From: Megaustenia siamemsis
Lineage: Eukaryota > Mollusca > Gastropoda > Stylommatophora > Ariophantidae
DNA length: 64,000 bases
Assembly: GCA_032433765.1 (NCBI GenBank)
Contig: JAVIAB010000102.1
Location: forward strand, 8,561,521-8,625,520
Reading direction: 5' to 3'
The translations under genes were made by a program, and so were the position numbers. How positions within the stretch are numbered: the first letter of the stretch is position 1; the number at the start of each line of letters is the position of its first letter. The notes beneath the pieces were generated by a model. That model did not search any database and had not been told where the DNA came from. It was given only the letters and a program-made list of their open reading frames with translations. This document shows, one piece after another, positions 29,581-40,600 of this stretch.

Positions 29581-29945
29581 TCTCTCTCTCTCTCTCTCTC
29601 TCTCTGCGATCAGGGCTCAATCAGAGTAGGATTCCAGGCTCTCACATGAAGTCAGCTGTCAGGTTAAGTGTGTTGATCGCCCCACACAGACAGAACATCA
29701 CAATTGGAGTCTGTCAGATCCACTCTGATTGAACACCCGTTAAAACGTTGCACTGTGTTCTGCGCCAGTGGCCCAGTGCATCAGATTTCAGCCAGCATTT
29801 TATTCAGGTTTGCTTTCCTTAGCCTTTGATTGTCCCCAATCTTCCTGCAAGGCAACAGATGATCTTTTCTGTAGGGGGATTCTGCCCTTAGATGGTCGGC
29901 CCTCCCAGGTTTACGAGCACCATCTGCCCGAGTTACTAGAGGTGA
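29580..29945. mobile_element. Insertion inside the endonuclease of copy F, with short inverted repeats
   Basis: This block interrupts the reverse-strand endonuclease. It starts with a (TC)n microsatellite (29580-29605). It contains an 11-bp inverted pair, TCAATCAGAGT at 29617-29627 and ACTCTGATTGA at 29722-29732, with similar bases just inside, as in a small non-autonomous DNA element. The remainder (29740-29945) is unique sequence without a domain. Confidence 0.45.
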
Positions 29946-30224
29946 CTAACACAGACATGTACACACAAAGATATGAGATGACCTGTCTGATGTTTTTAGA
30001 ACTGCAACTCCTGAACCTGTTTTGTTTGTGGCTAGGCTGAAACACTCGCGCAAGCCTAGCCGTGTTGTGATGCGGTATGCGTGGTCGCCTGTGTGTATGT
30101 TTGTTTCCTGTTGTAAAATGAAGTCTGGCTTGTGTTTGTGTAGGAGTGTTACAGTTACAGATAACATTATGGATCCACTTCTACATAATACGATGAAGAT
30201 GATGTCATTAGATAGGACACACAC
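29946..30224 (-). mobile_element. LINE copy F, N-terminal half of the APE endonuclease
   Basis: On the reverse strand the protein reads HKPDFILQQETNIHTGD (the ..D.. LQET motif with the catalytic Glu), then YRITTRLGLRECF, and GSGVAVLKTSDRSS (the tGGvAiLi strand). It is the start of ORF2. The preceding region toward ORF1 has been invaded by other repeats. Confidence 0.85.
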
Positions 30225-30297
30225 TGCAGGAGCTATTTGGGAATATTACTCGGCATGCATTTTTTTGGAATCCCCCAAGAAAGAAGACAATTAATCT
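30188..30297 (+). mobile_element. Short LINE tail fragment
   Basis: TTAGATAGGACACACACTGC to TTGGAATCCCCCAAGAAAGA aligns closely with 2337-2415, encoding WIGHTLWKP...FWNPQRK. It is a scrap of the jockey/CR1-like tail on the forward strand, inserted between ORF2 and ORF1 of copy F. Confidence 0.7.
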
Positions 30298-30457
30298 TAT
30301 AAGAATGCATGTACAAATGTTGCATACTATTTTGAGGCACGTCTCGTTCTAAAACAACCAATTTAAATACAAGAACATATTCTACCGTTGAATTGTTGAT
30401 GAAAATATTAATATAAGCTTTAGCAATGTTTGTTCCCGTAGTAGTAGTAGACTAAGG

Positions 30458-30655
30458 AGATTGATCGATGGCTTGACAAGCTGTCATTGTAAAAAGTATT
30501 GTTATGGAAACAGAGCCATAGATTTTAGAAGCAGTGATCTCTGCAATATGTGTGTCATTTTGGCACGCAAGGTTTCTGTTTTTGAGATTGTGGTTCTGCC
30601 CTATGTGCCGTCTTCGGCTCGAAAGGACAATAGATAGATAGATAGTAGTAGTAGT
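30458..30655 (+). repeat. Dispersed repeat with GATA tail, forward copy
   Basis: About 190 bp nearly identical to the reverse complement of 7655-7845, ending GCTCGAAAGGACAATAGATAGATAGATAGTAGTAG. The tail has begun to expand. Between 30297 and 30458 no feature is seen. Confidence 0.88.
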
Positions 30656-30772
30656 AGAAGCAGAAGTAATACTTTAGTAGAGGATTTTATTTACAAATTT
30701 TGTTGTTTAAATATAACCATTTTAGAACAATTTCGTATTTATTTTGCCCTGAAATTGGGCATGAAGGTAGTA

Positions 30773-31600
30773 TCATTGATACTCTAGGTGGTACTCGGAG
30801 TCGCTGAAGTAGGTTGGCTGGTTATGTTCGTCATCGAAATCTAAGCCGTCCCACCCCGTTTCGCAGGTTGTGTTTGTCCATCGTTGTTCTTCCGTCAGTG
30901 TAGATTCGTGTGTGGGTTTTGGGCTGTCCTTCTTTGTTTCTGTGAGTTTTTTGCTTCCAGGTTCATCATATGTTTCTGTTGATGTGACCGTCTTGACTTT
31001 TGTTCTGGGCCTCTGTTGCTGCGTTGTTTCGTTCGTTATTTGTTCCATCTTCTTTTGTTTTGAGCTGCGCTTCATTTTTGTAGGTGGTGGAAAAGTGTCG
31101 CTGACTGATGCTTCTCCGGTGGTTGTCTTTAGATCGTTGGTCTGTACTGCTGTGCTCGGTGTGTCTATAATGACTGGTTCCTCGACTGTCGTCTGCCTTC
31201 TCAGGCCTGACTTCTTGGGGCGTCGGTTTTCCCAGTGTGTGTCGAGTCCACAGTGAGAACATCGTGTTCTCCTGCCTGGCAGGGTAACGAAGACCTTGAG
31301 CGTTTCGGCAATTTTCCCTTTTAGCCTTACTTTTATATAATACGGTATCTGCACACATGTAACAGGTTTGTACAAGAAAGTCCACCTATCTGCTTCGTAA
31401 GTGTCTTGTTTGACCTGGACCTCCTTGTTCCCGGTCATTTCGGATACAATCCCTTTGACTTGTTTGTTTTCCAACATTCGCGGCATCCAGTGGATACATC
31501 CTCTTGACTGCTCTTTCTCTTGATGACTTATCACTATTGTGACGTTTGGTTCTGTTAACTTGATCGTTTTGTCTCCGAACTCCTGGTTATTTCTGTTCAT
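30773..31600 (-). CDS. LINE copy F, ORF1 C-terminal part with zinc knuckle
   Basis: A 275-codon open reverse frame, the longest credible LINE frame here. It begins in mid-protein (VTIVISHQEKEQSRGCIHW, then KGIVSEMTGNKEVQVKQDTY and IPYYIKVRLKGKIAETLKVF). It carries a CCHC-type knuckle, CSHCGLDTHWENRRP (31217-31261), in which the last Cys is Arg. The rest is a Lys/Thr/Glu-rich tail ending ETGWDGLDFDDEHN. The layout fits the gag-like ORF1 RNA-binding protein of Tx1/L1-type LINEs. The apparent ATG is probably not the original start, because upstream frame pieces at 31613-31830 and 34124-34354 belong to the same ORF. The lost Cys and upstream breaks argue against function. Confidence 0.75.
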   Translation of the reverse strand: MNRNNQEFGDKTIKLTEPNVTIVISHQEKEQSRGCIHWMPRMLENKQVKGIVSEMTGNKEVQVKQDTYEADRWTFLYKPVTCVQIPYYIKVRLKGKIAETLKVFVTLPGRRTRCSHCGLDTHWENRRPKKSGLRRQTTVEEPVIIDTPSTAVQTNDLKTTTGEASVSDTFPPPTKMKRSSKQKKMEQITNETTQQQRPRTKVKTVTSTETYDEPGSKKLTETKKDSPKPTHESTLTEEQRWTNTTCETGWDGLDFDDEHNQPTYFSDSEYHLEYQ

Positions 31601-31612
31601 GGGCGTCGGGTT

Positions 31613-31830
31613 TTAGCGTAAAGAACCACTTCCTTGTATCACTGAAGCGGTACAGGTGCTTATTCCGTTGGACATAACCCCGGCGGGTCCTATAAGGATG
31701 CTCGTCATCTTGGAGACGGTGATTTTGGATGCGTCTTGACCGTTGGTATTAGCCATGAATGTGTCTTTCTTGTGCTTCTGATCTATGTCATAGGTTGGGA
31801 GTTCCCACTTAGCTGACAACTTTGGAGGCG
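31613..31830 (-). mobile_element. LINE copy F, ORF1 middle segment next to the array
   Basis: On the reverse strand the frame reads SAKWELPTYDIDQKHKKDTF, MANTNGQDASK, then ITVSKMTSILIGPAGVMSNG and a stop just before the 31600 ORF. The DIDQKHKKDTFMAN stretch is the segment amplified in the adjoining array. The array thus enters ORF1 from its N-terminal side. Confidence 0.75.
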
Positions 31831-34180
31831 TCTTGACCGTTGGTATTAGCCATGAATGTGTCTTTCTTGTGCTTCTGATCTATGTCATAGGTTGGGAGTT
31901 CCCACTTAGCTGACAACTTTGGAGGCGTCTTGACCGTTGGTATTAGCCATAGATGTGTCTTTCTTGTGCTTCTGATCTATGGCATAGGTTGGGAATTCCC
32001 ACTTAGCTGACAACTTTGGAGACGTCTGGACCGTTGGTATTAGCCATAGATGTGTCTTTCTTGTGCTTCTGATCTATGTCATAGGTTGGGAGTTCCCACT
32101 TAGCTGACAACTTTGGAGACGTCTGGACGGCTGATATTAGCCATAAATGTGTTTTTCTTGTGCTTCTGATCTATGTCATAGGTTGGGAGTTCCCACTTAG
32201 CTGACAACTTTGGAGACGTCTGGACCGCTGACATTAGCCATAAATGTGTCTTTCTCGTACTTCTCGTCTATGTCTGGACCGCTGATATTAGCCATAAATG
32301 TGTCTTTCTCGTGCTTCTCGTCTATGTCGGACCGCTGATATTAGCCATAGATGTGTCTTTCTCGTGCTTCTCGTCTATGTCGGACCGCTGATATTAGCCA
32401 TAGATGTGTCTTTCTCGTGCTTCTCGTCTATGTCGGACCGCTGATATTAGCCATAGATGTGTCCTTTCTCGTGCTTCTCGTCTATGTCGGACCGCTGATA
32501 TTAGCCATAGATGTGTCTTTCTCGTGCTTCTCGTCTATGTCGGACCGCTGATATTAGCCATAGATGTGTCTTTCTCGTGCTTCTCGTCTATGTCGGACCG
32601 CTGATATTAGCCATAGATGTGTCTTTCTCGTGCTTCTCGTCTATGTCGGACCGCTGATATTAGCCATAGATGTGTCTTTCTCGTGCTTCTCGTCTATGTC
32701 GGACCGCTGATATTAGCCATAGATGTGTCTTTCTTGTGCTTCTTCTATGTCATAGGTTGGGAGTTCCCACTTAGCTGACAACTTTGGAGGCGTCTTGACC
32801 GCTGATATTAGCCATAAATGTGTCTTTCTCGTGCTTCTCGTCTATGTCGATATCATAGGTTGGGAGTTCCCACTTAGCTGACAACTTTGGAGACGTCTGG
32901 ACCGCTGATATTAGCCATAAATGTGTTTTTCTTGTGCTTCTGATCTATGTCATAGGTTGGGAGTTCCCACTTAGCTGACAACTTTGGAGACGTCTGGACC
33001 GTTGGTATTAGCCATAGATGTGTCTTTCTTGTGCTTCTGATCTATGTCATAGGTTGGGAGTTCCCACTTAGCTGACAACTTTGGAGACGTCTGGACCGCT
33101 GATATTAGCCATAAATGTGTCTTTCTTGTGCTTCTGATCTATGTCATAGGTTGGGAGTTCCCACTTAGCTGACAACTTTGGAGACGTCTGGACCGCTGAT
33201 ATTAGCCATAGATGTGTCTTTCTTGTGCTTCTGATCTATGTCATAGGTTGGGAGTTCCCACTTAGCTGACAACTTTGGAGACGTCTGGACCGCTGATATT
33301 AGCCATAATGTGTCTTTCTTGTGCTTCTGATCTATGTCATAGGTTGGGAGTTCCCACTTAGCTGACGACTTTGGAGACGTCTGGACCGCTGATATTAGCC
33401 ATAGATGTGTCTTTCTTCGTGCTTCTCGTCTATGTCGGACCGCTGATATTAGCCATAGATGTGTCTTTCTTGTGCTTCTCGTCTATGTCTGGGCCGCTGA
33501 TATTAGCCATAGATGTGTCTTTCTCGTGCTTCTCGTCTATGTCTGGACCGCTGATATTAGCCATAGATGTGTCTTTCTCGTGCTTCTCGTCTATGTCTGG
33601 ACCGCTGATATTAGCCATAGATGTGTCTTTCTCGTGCTTCTCGTCTATGTCGGACCGCTGATATTAGCCATAGATGTGTCTTTCTTGTGCTTCTCGTCTA
33701 TGTCTGGACGCTGATATTAGCCATAGATGTGTCTTTCTCGTGCTTCTCGTCTATGTCGGACCGCTGATATTAGCCATAGATGTGTCTTTCTCGTGCTTCT
33801 CGTCTATGTCTGGACCGCTGATATTAGCCATAGATGTGTCTTTCTCGTGCTTCTCGTCTATGTCGGACCGCTGATATTAGCCATAGATGTGTCTTTCTCG
33901 TGCTTCTCGTCTATGTCGGACCGCTGATATTAGCCATAGATGTGTCTTTCTTGTGCTTCTCGTCTATGTCTGGACCGCTGATATTAGCCATAGATGTGTC
34001 TTTCTCGTGCTTCTCGTCTATGTCGGACCGCTGATATTAGCCATAGATGTGTCTTTCTCGTGCTTCTCGTCTATGTCGGACCGCTGATATTAGCCATAGA
34101 TGTGTCTTTCTCGTGCTTCTCGTCTATGTCGGACCGCTGATATTAGCCATAGATGTGTCTTTCTTGTGCTTCTCGTCTAT
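31830..34180 (-). repeat. Composite 53/97-bp minisatellite derived from LINE ORF1
   Basis: There are two related units. The 97-bp unit (31830-32270 and 32750-33400) encodes, on the reverse strand, SAKWELPTYDIDQKHKKDTF then MANTNGQDASK. The 53-bp unit (32270-32750 and 33400-34180) is the same sequence with the WELPTYD/QDASK part deleted, encoding DIDEKHEKDTSMANISGP. Blocks of short and long units alternate: about 6 long, 9 short, 7 long, 15 short. The flanks are ORF1 N-terminal codons (34190-34354) and ORF1 middle codons (31613-31830). Neither period is a multiple of three. Confidence 0.93.
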
Positions 34181-34354
34181 GTCGATATCGTAGTTTGGGA
34201 TTCCCCTTAGCTGACGGCTTTGGAGGACCTGAACAGAACTATGTCGCACTCTAAATCCACGCTGTTCAAGTAAGTACCTCATTGACGTGTAGATGCGTCT
34301 CTGGTGCGTCTTTGGCTCATCTGTGAGGAGCATTCTGCCCCTCATTGATGACAT
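34124..34354 (-). mobile_element. LINE copy F, ORF1 N-terminus
   Basis: The reverse frame starts MSSMRGRMLLTDEPKTH, continues MRYLLEQRGFRVRHSSVQVL and RGIPNYDIDIDEKHKKDT, and enters the first 53-bp unit. The ATG at 34354 is the probable ORF1 start, since nothing coherent precedes it in frame. The basic, Gln-rich N-terminus fits an ORF1 protein. Confidence 0.7.
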
Positions 34355-34620
34355 TGTTAGTTCTAGGACGTGTTGTTATCTTCATGGCAAGCATAGAGAG
34401 ACAAACGTATAGAGTTTCTGTGCTGCCACCAACCTTCATGAACCGAATCCACCGCTCTTCTTAGTCTCTAACTGTCAATTTTTTGGAAACTATTCATGGC
34501 CTTTTTATGTCTAGTGAAGATCCGTCATCCGATAATGGTCGCAAGGTTCAATATTCGACCGTTGTCATACCTTCAGCTGCGTCTATTCTCGAGCTATAGC
34601 AAACTCTACTTCCGTTTCAA
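34355..34620 (-). promoter_or_regulatory. Probable 5' leader of LINE copy F
   Basis: Single-copy sequence between the ORF1 start and the ~53/54-bp array. Part of it (34440-34600) recurs inside the array at 37935-38070 and 39085-39220 (ATGGCCTTTTTATTGTCTCG and GACAAGGGTCACAAAGGTTC). This ties leader and array into one repeated structure. No promoter motif is identified. Confidence 0.45.
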
Positions 34621-37600
34621 GCCTTCACAGCATCTTCTTTCTCGACTAAACAACAACAACCCCTGTGTCAAACCTTCAGCGTGCTCTTCTCTCGAGCTAT
34701 ACAACTCTACCCCCGTGTGTCCAAACCTTCAGCCTGCGTCTATTCTCGAGCAGACTCAACTCTAGCCTCCTGTGTCAACTTCAGCGTGGTACTCTTCTCG
34801 AACTAACCAACCTCTACCTCCTTGTCAAACCTTCAGCATGCGTCTCTTCTCGAGCTAGACAACTCTACCTCCTTGTCAACAGCCTTCAGCATGCGTATCT
34901 TCTCAAACTAACCAACTCTAAACCCCTGTGTCAAACCTTCAGCATGCTTCTTCTCAAACTAAACCAACTCTACCTCCTGTGTCCACCCAAAACCTTCAGC
35001 GTGCGTCTCTTCCTCGAGCTATACCAACTCTACCCTCCTGTGTCAAACCGCTTCAGCCTGCGTCTTATTCTCGAGCTAGACCAACTCTCCTACCTCCTGT
35101 TTCAAGCCTTCAGCGTGCGTCCTCGTCTCGAGCTAGACCAACTCTACTTCCTGTTCAAACCTTCAGCGTGCGTCTATTCTCGAGCTAGACCAACTCCCTA
35201 CCTCTGTTTCAAGCCCTCAGCATGCATCTCTTCTCAAACTAAACCAACTCTAACTCCTGTGTCAAACCTTCAGCCTGCGGTCTCTTCTCAACTAACCACT
35301 CTACCCCCTGTGTCCAAACTTCAGAGTGTGGTCTCTTCTCAACTAAACCACTCTGCCCCCTGTGTCCAACCTTCAGCCTGCGTCTCTTCTCAAACTAAAC
35401 CAACTCTACTACCTCCTGTTCAAACCTTCAGCTTGTTTCTATTCTCAAACTAAACACAAACTCTACCCCCTGTGTCAACTCAGCGTGTGTATCTTCTAAA
35501 ACTAAACCAACTCTACCCCTTGGTGTCCAACCTTCAGCGTGTGTCTCTTCTCAACTATACAACTCTACCCCCCGGTGTCCAAACCTTCAGCCTGTTTCTC
35601 TTCTCAAACTAAACCAACTCTACCTCCTGTGTCAACCTTCAGCGTGCGTCTCGTCTCAAACTAAACCAACTCTACCTCCTGTGTCAAACCTTCAGCTTGT
35701 TTCTATTCTCAACTAAACCAACTCTACCCCTGTGTCCAAACCTTCAGCCTGCGTCTCTTCTCAAACTAAACCAACTCTACCCCTGTGTCAACCTTCAGCG
35801 TGGTCTCTTCTCAAACTAAACCAACTCTACCCCCTGTGTCAAACCTTCAGCGTGCGTCTCGTCTCAAGCAAAACCCACACTACCCCCTGTGTCCAAACCT
35901 TCAGCATGCGTCTCTTCTCAAACTAAACCAACACCACCCCCTGTGTCATACCTTCAGCGTGCGTCTCTTCTCAAGCAAAACCACACTCCCCCTGTGTCCA
36001 AACCTTCAGCCTGCGTCTCTTCTCAAACTAAACCAACACTACTACCCCTGTGTCCAAACCTTCAGCATGCGTCTCTTCTCAAACTAACCAACACAACCCC
36101 CTGTGTCCAAACCTTCAGCGTGCGTCTCTTCTCAAACTAAACCAACACTACCCCCTGTGTCCAAACCTTCAGCGTGCGTCTCTTCTCAAACTAAACCAAC
36201 ACAACCCCCCCTGTGTCCAAACCTTCAGCGTGCGTCTCTTCTCAAAGCAAAACCAACACTACCCCCTGTGTCAAACCTTCAGCCTGCATCTCTCAAACTA
36301 AAACCACACTACCCCCTGTGTCCAAACCTTCAGCATGCGTCTCTTCTCAAACTAAACCAACACAATCCCCTGTGTTCAAACCTTCAGCTGCGTCTCTTCT
36401 CAACTAAACCAACACTACCCCCTGTGTCCAAACCTTCAGCCTGCGTCTCTTCTCAAACTAAACCACACTACCCCCTGTGTCCAAACCTTCAGCCTGCGTC
36501 TCTTCTCAAACTAAACCAACTCTACCTCCTTGTCCAAACCTTCAGCCTGCGTCTCTTCTCAAACTAAACCAACTCTACCCCCTTGTGTCCAACCTTCAGC
36601 GTGCGTCTCTTCTCAAACTAACCACTCTACCCCCCTGTGTCCAACCTTCAGCGTGTGTCCTCTTCTCAAACTAAACCAACTCTACCCGTGTCCAAACCTT
36701 CAGCTGCTCTCTTCTCACACTAAACCAACTCTACCCCCTGTGTCCAAACCTTCAGCGTGTGTCTCTTCTCAAACTAAACCAACTCTACCCCCGTGTCCAA
36801 ACTTCAGCGTGTGTCTCTTCTCAAACTAAACCAACTACTACCTACCCTAACTCTAACCCCCTGTGTCCAAACCTTCAGCCTGCGTCTCTTCTCAAACTAA
36901 ACCAACTCTACCTCCTGTGTCAAACCTTCAGCCTGCGTCTCTATTCTCGAGCTAGACCAACTCTACCTCCTGTTTCAAACCTTCAGCATGCGTCTCTTCT
37001 CGAACTAAACCAACACAACCCCCTGTGTCAAACCTTCAGCGCGCGTCTCTTCTCGAGCTAAACCAACTCTACCCCCCTGTGTCAAACCTTCAGCATGCAT
37101 CTCTTCTCAAACTAAACCAACTCTACCTTCTGTGTCAAACCTTCAGCGTGCGTCTCTTCTCGAACTAAACCAACTCTACCTCCTGTGTCAATTCTTCAGC
37201 CTGCGTCTCTTCTCGAGCTAGACCAACTCTACCTCCTGTTTCAAGCCTTCAGCATGCGTCTCTTCTCAAACTAAACCAACTCTACCTCCTGTGTCAAACC
37301 TTCAGCCTGCGTCTATTCTCAGCTAGACCAACTCTACCTCCTGTTTCAAGCCTTCAGCGTGCGTCTCTTCTCGAGCTAGACCACTCTACCTCCTGTGTCC
37401 AAACCTTCAGCGTGCGTCTATTCTCGACTAGACCAACTCTACCTCCTGTTTCAAGCCCTCAGCATGCGCTCTTCTCAAACTAAACCACTCTAACTCCTGT
37501 GTCAAACCTTCAGCTGCGTCTCTTCTCAACTAAACCAACTCTACCCCCTGTGTCCAAACCTTCAGAGTGTGTCTCTTCTCAAACTAAACCAACTCTGCCC

Positions 37601-40600
37601 CCTGTGGTCAAACCTTCAGCCTGCGTCTCTTCTCAAACTAAACCACTCTACCTCCTGTGTCAAACCTTCAGCGTGCGTCTCTTCTCAACCAACCAACTCT
37701 ACCTCCTGTGTCAAACCTTCAGCTTGTTTTCTATTCTCAACTAAACCAACTCTACCTCCTGTGTCAAACCTTCAGCCTGCGTCCTCTTCTCAAACTAAAC
37801 CAACTCTACCCTGTGTCCAAACCTTCAGCGTGTGTCTCTTCTCAAACTAAACCAACTCTACCCCCTGTGTCCAAACCTTCAGCCTGCGTCTCTTCTCAAA
37901 CTAAACCAAGTCTACCTAATGTGTCAAACTTCAGCGTGCGTCTCTTCTTGAGCTATCTTAGCCTCTACTGCCAGTTGTTTTAAACTATTAATGGCCTTTT
38001 TATTGTCTCGTGCAAGATCCGTACTCCGACAAGGGTCACAAAGGTTTCAATTTCTACAAAGTTGTCATACCTTCAGCCTGCGTCTATTCGAGCTAGACCA
38101 ACTCTACCTCCTGTTTCAAGCCTTCAGCATGCGTCTCTTCTCAAACTAAACCAACACACCCCCTGTGTCAACCTTCAGCATGCGTCTCTTCTCAAACTAA
38201 ACCAACACAACCCCCTGTGTCCCAAACCTTCAGCGTGCGTCACTCTTTCTAAAACTAAACCAACACAACCCCTGTGTCAAACCTTCAGCGTGCGTCTCTT
38301 CTCAGCAAATCAACACTACCCCCTGTGCCAAACCTTCAGCCTGCGTCTCTTCCCAATCAAAACCACACTACCCCCTGTGTACAAACCTTCAGCATGCGTC
38401 TCTTCTCAAACTAAACCAACACAACCCCCTGTGTCCAAACCTTCAGCCTGCGTCTATTCTCGAGCTAGACCAACTCTACCTCCTGTTTCAAGCCTTCAGC
38501 GTGCGTCTCTTCTCGAGCTAGACCAACTCTACCCTCCTGTGTCAAACCTTCAGCGTGCGTCTATTCTCGAGCTAGACCAACTCTACCTCCTGTTTCAAGC
38601 CCTCAGCATGCATCTCTTCTCAAACTAAACCAACTCTAACTCCTGTGTCAAACCTTCAGCCTGCGTCTCTTCTCAAACTAAACCAACTCTACCCCTGTGT
38701 CCAAACCTTCAGAGTGTGTCTCTTCTCAAACTAAACAACTCTGCCCCCTGTGTCCAAACCTTCAGCCTGCGTCTCTTCTCAAACTAAACCAACTCTACCT
38801 CCTGTGTCAAACCTTCAGCGTGCGTCTCTTCTCAAACAAACCAACTCTACCTCCTGTGTCAAACCTTCAGCTTGTTTCTATTCTCAAACTAAACCAACTC
38901 TACCTCCTGTGTCAAACCTTCAGCCTGCGTCTCTTCTCAAACTAAACCAACTCTAACCCTGTGTCCAACCTTCAGCGTGTGTCTCTTCTCAACTAAACCA
39001 ACTCTACCCCTGTGTCCAAACCTTCAGCCTGCGTCTCTTCTCAAACTAAACAAGTCTAACTAATGTGTCAAACCTTCAGCGTGCGTCTCTTCTTGAGCTA
39101 TCTTAGCCTCTACTGCCAGTTGTTTTAAACTATTAATGGCCTTTTTATTGTCTCGTGCAAGATCCGTCATCCGACAAGGGTCACAAAGGTTCAATATTCT
39201 ACAAAGTTGTCATACCTTCAGCCTGCGTCTATTTTCGAGCTAGACCAACTCTACCTCCTGTTTCAAGCTTCAGCATGCGTCTCTTCTCAAACTAAACCAA
39301 CACAACCCCCTGTGTCAAACCTTCAGCATGCGTCTCTTCTCAAACTAAACCACACAACCCCCTGTGTCCAAACCTTCAGCGTGCGTCTCTTCTAAAACTA
39401 AACCAACACAACCCCTGTGTCCAACCTTCAGCGTGCGTCTCTTCTCAAGCAAAATCAACACTACCCCCCTGTGTCCAAACCTTCAGCCTGCGTCTCCTCT
39501 TCCAGCAAAACCAACACTCACCCTGTGTACAAACCTTCACTGCGTCTCTTCTCAAACTAAACCAACCACACACCCCCTGTGTCAAACCTTCAGCCTGCGT
39601 CTCTTCTCAAACTAAACCAACACTACCCCTGTGTCCAAACCTTCAGCATGCGTCTCTTCTCAACTAAACAACACAACCCCCTGTGTCCAAACCTTCAGCG
39701 TGCGTCTCTTCTCAAACTAAACCACACTACCCCTGTGTCCAAACCTTCAGCCTGCGTCTCTTCTTTAACTAAACCAACACTACCCCCTGTGTCCAAACCT
39801 TCAGCATGCGTCTCTTCTCAACTAAACCAACTCTACCCCCTGTGTCCAAACCTTCAGCCTGCGTCTCTTCTCAAACTAAACCAACTCTACCCCCTGTGTC
39901 CAAACTTCAGCGTGCGTCTCTTCTCAAACTGAGCCAACTCTACCCCCCTGTGTCCAAACCTTCAGCGTGTGTCTCTTCTCAAACTAAACCAACTCTACTA
40001 CCCCCAGTGTTAAAACTTCAGCGTGTTTCTCTTCTCGAGGAAAACCAGCTCTACCTCCTGTGTCAAAACTTTCAGCCTGTTTCTATCTCAGCTAAACCAA
40101 CTCTACCTCGTGTCAAACCTTCAGCCTGTTTCTATTCTCAAGCTAAACCAACTCTACCTCCCGTGTCAAAACCTTCAGCATGCGTCGCTTCTCGAGCTAA
40201 ACCAACTCTACCTACTGTGTCCAACCTTCAGCGTGTGTCCCTTCTCGAGCTCACCAACTCTATGTCCTGTGTCAAAACTTCAGAGTGTGTCTCTTCTCGA
40301 GCTAAACCACTCTTCCTCCTGTGTAAAACATTCAGCGTGCGTCTATTCTCAGCAAACAAACTCTACATCCTGTGACAAACCTTTACCATACGTCTCTTCT
40401 CGAGCTGAAAATAACTCTACCCCGTTGTCAAACCTTCAACGTGCGACTTTTCTCGAGCTAAACCAACTCTACTTCCTGTGTCAAACCTTCAGGTGCGTCT
40501 CTTCTGAGCTAAACCAACTCTATCCTCCAGTGTCAAACGTTCAGTGTGCGTCTCTTCTTGAGCTAGAACCACTCTACCTCCAGTGTCCCAACCTTCAGTG

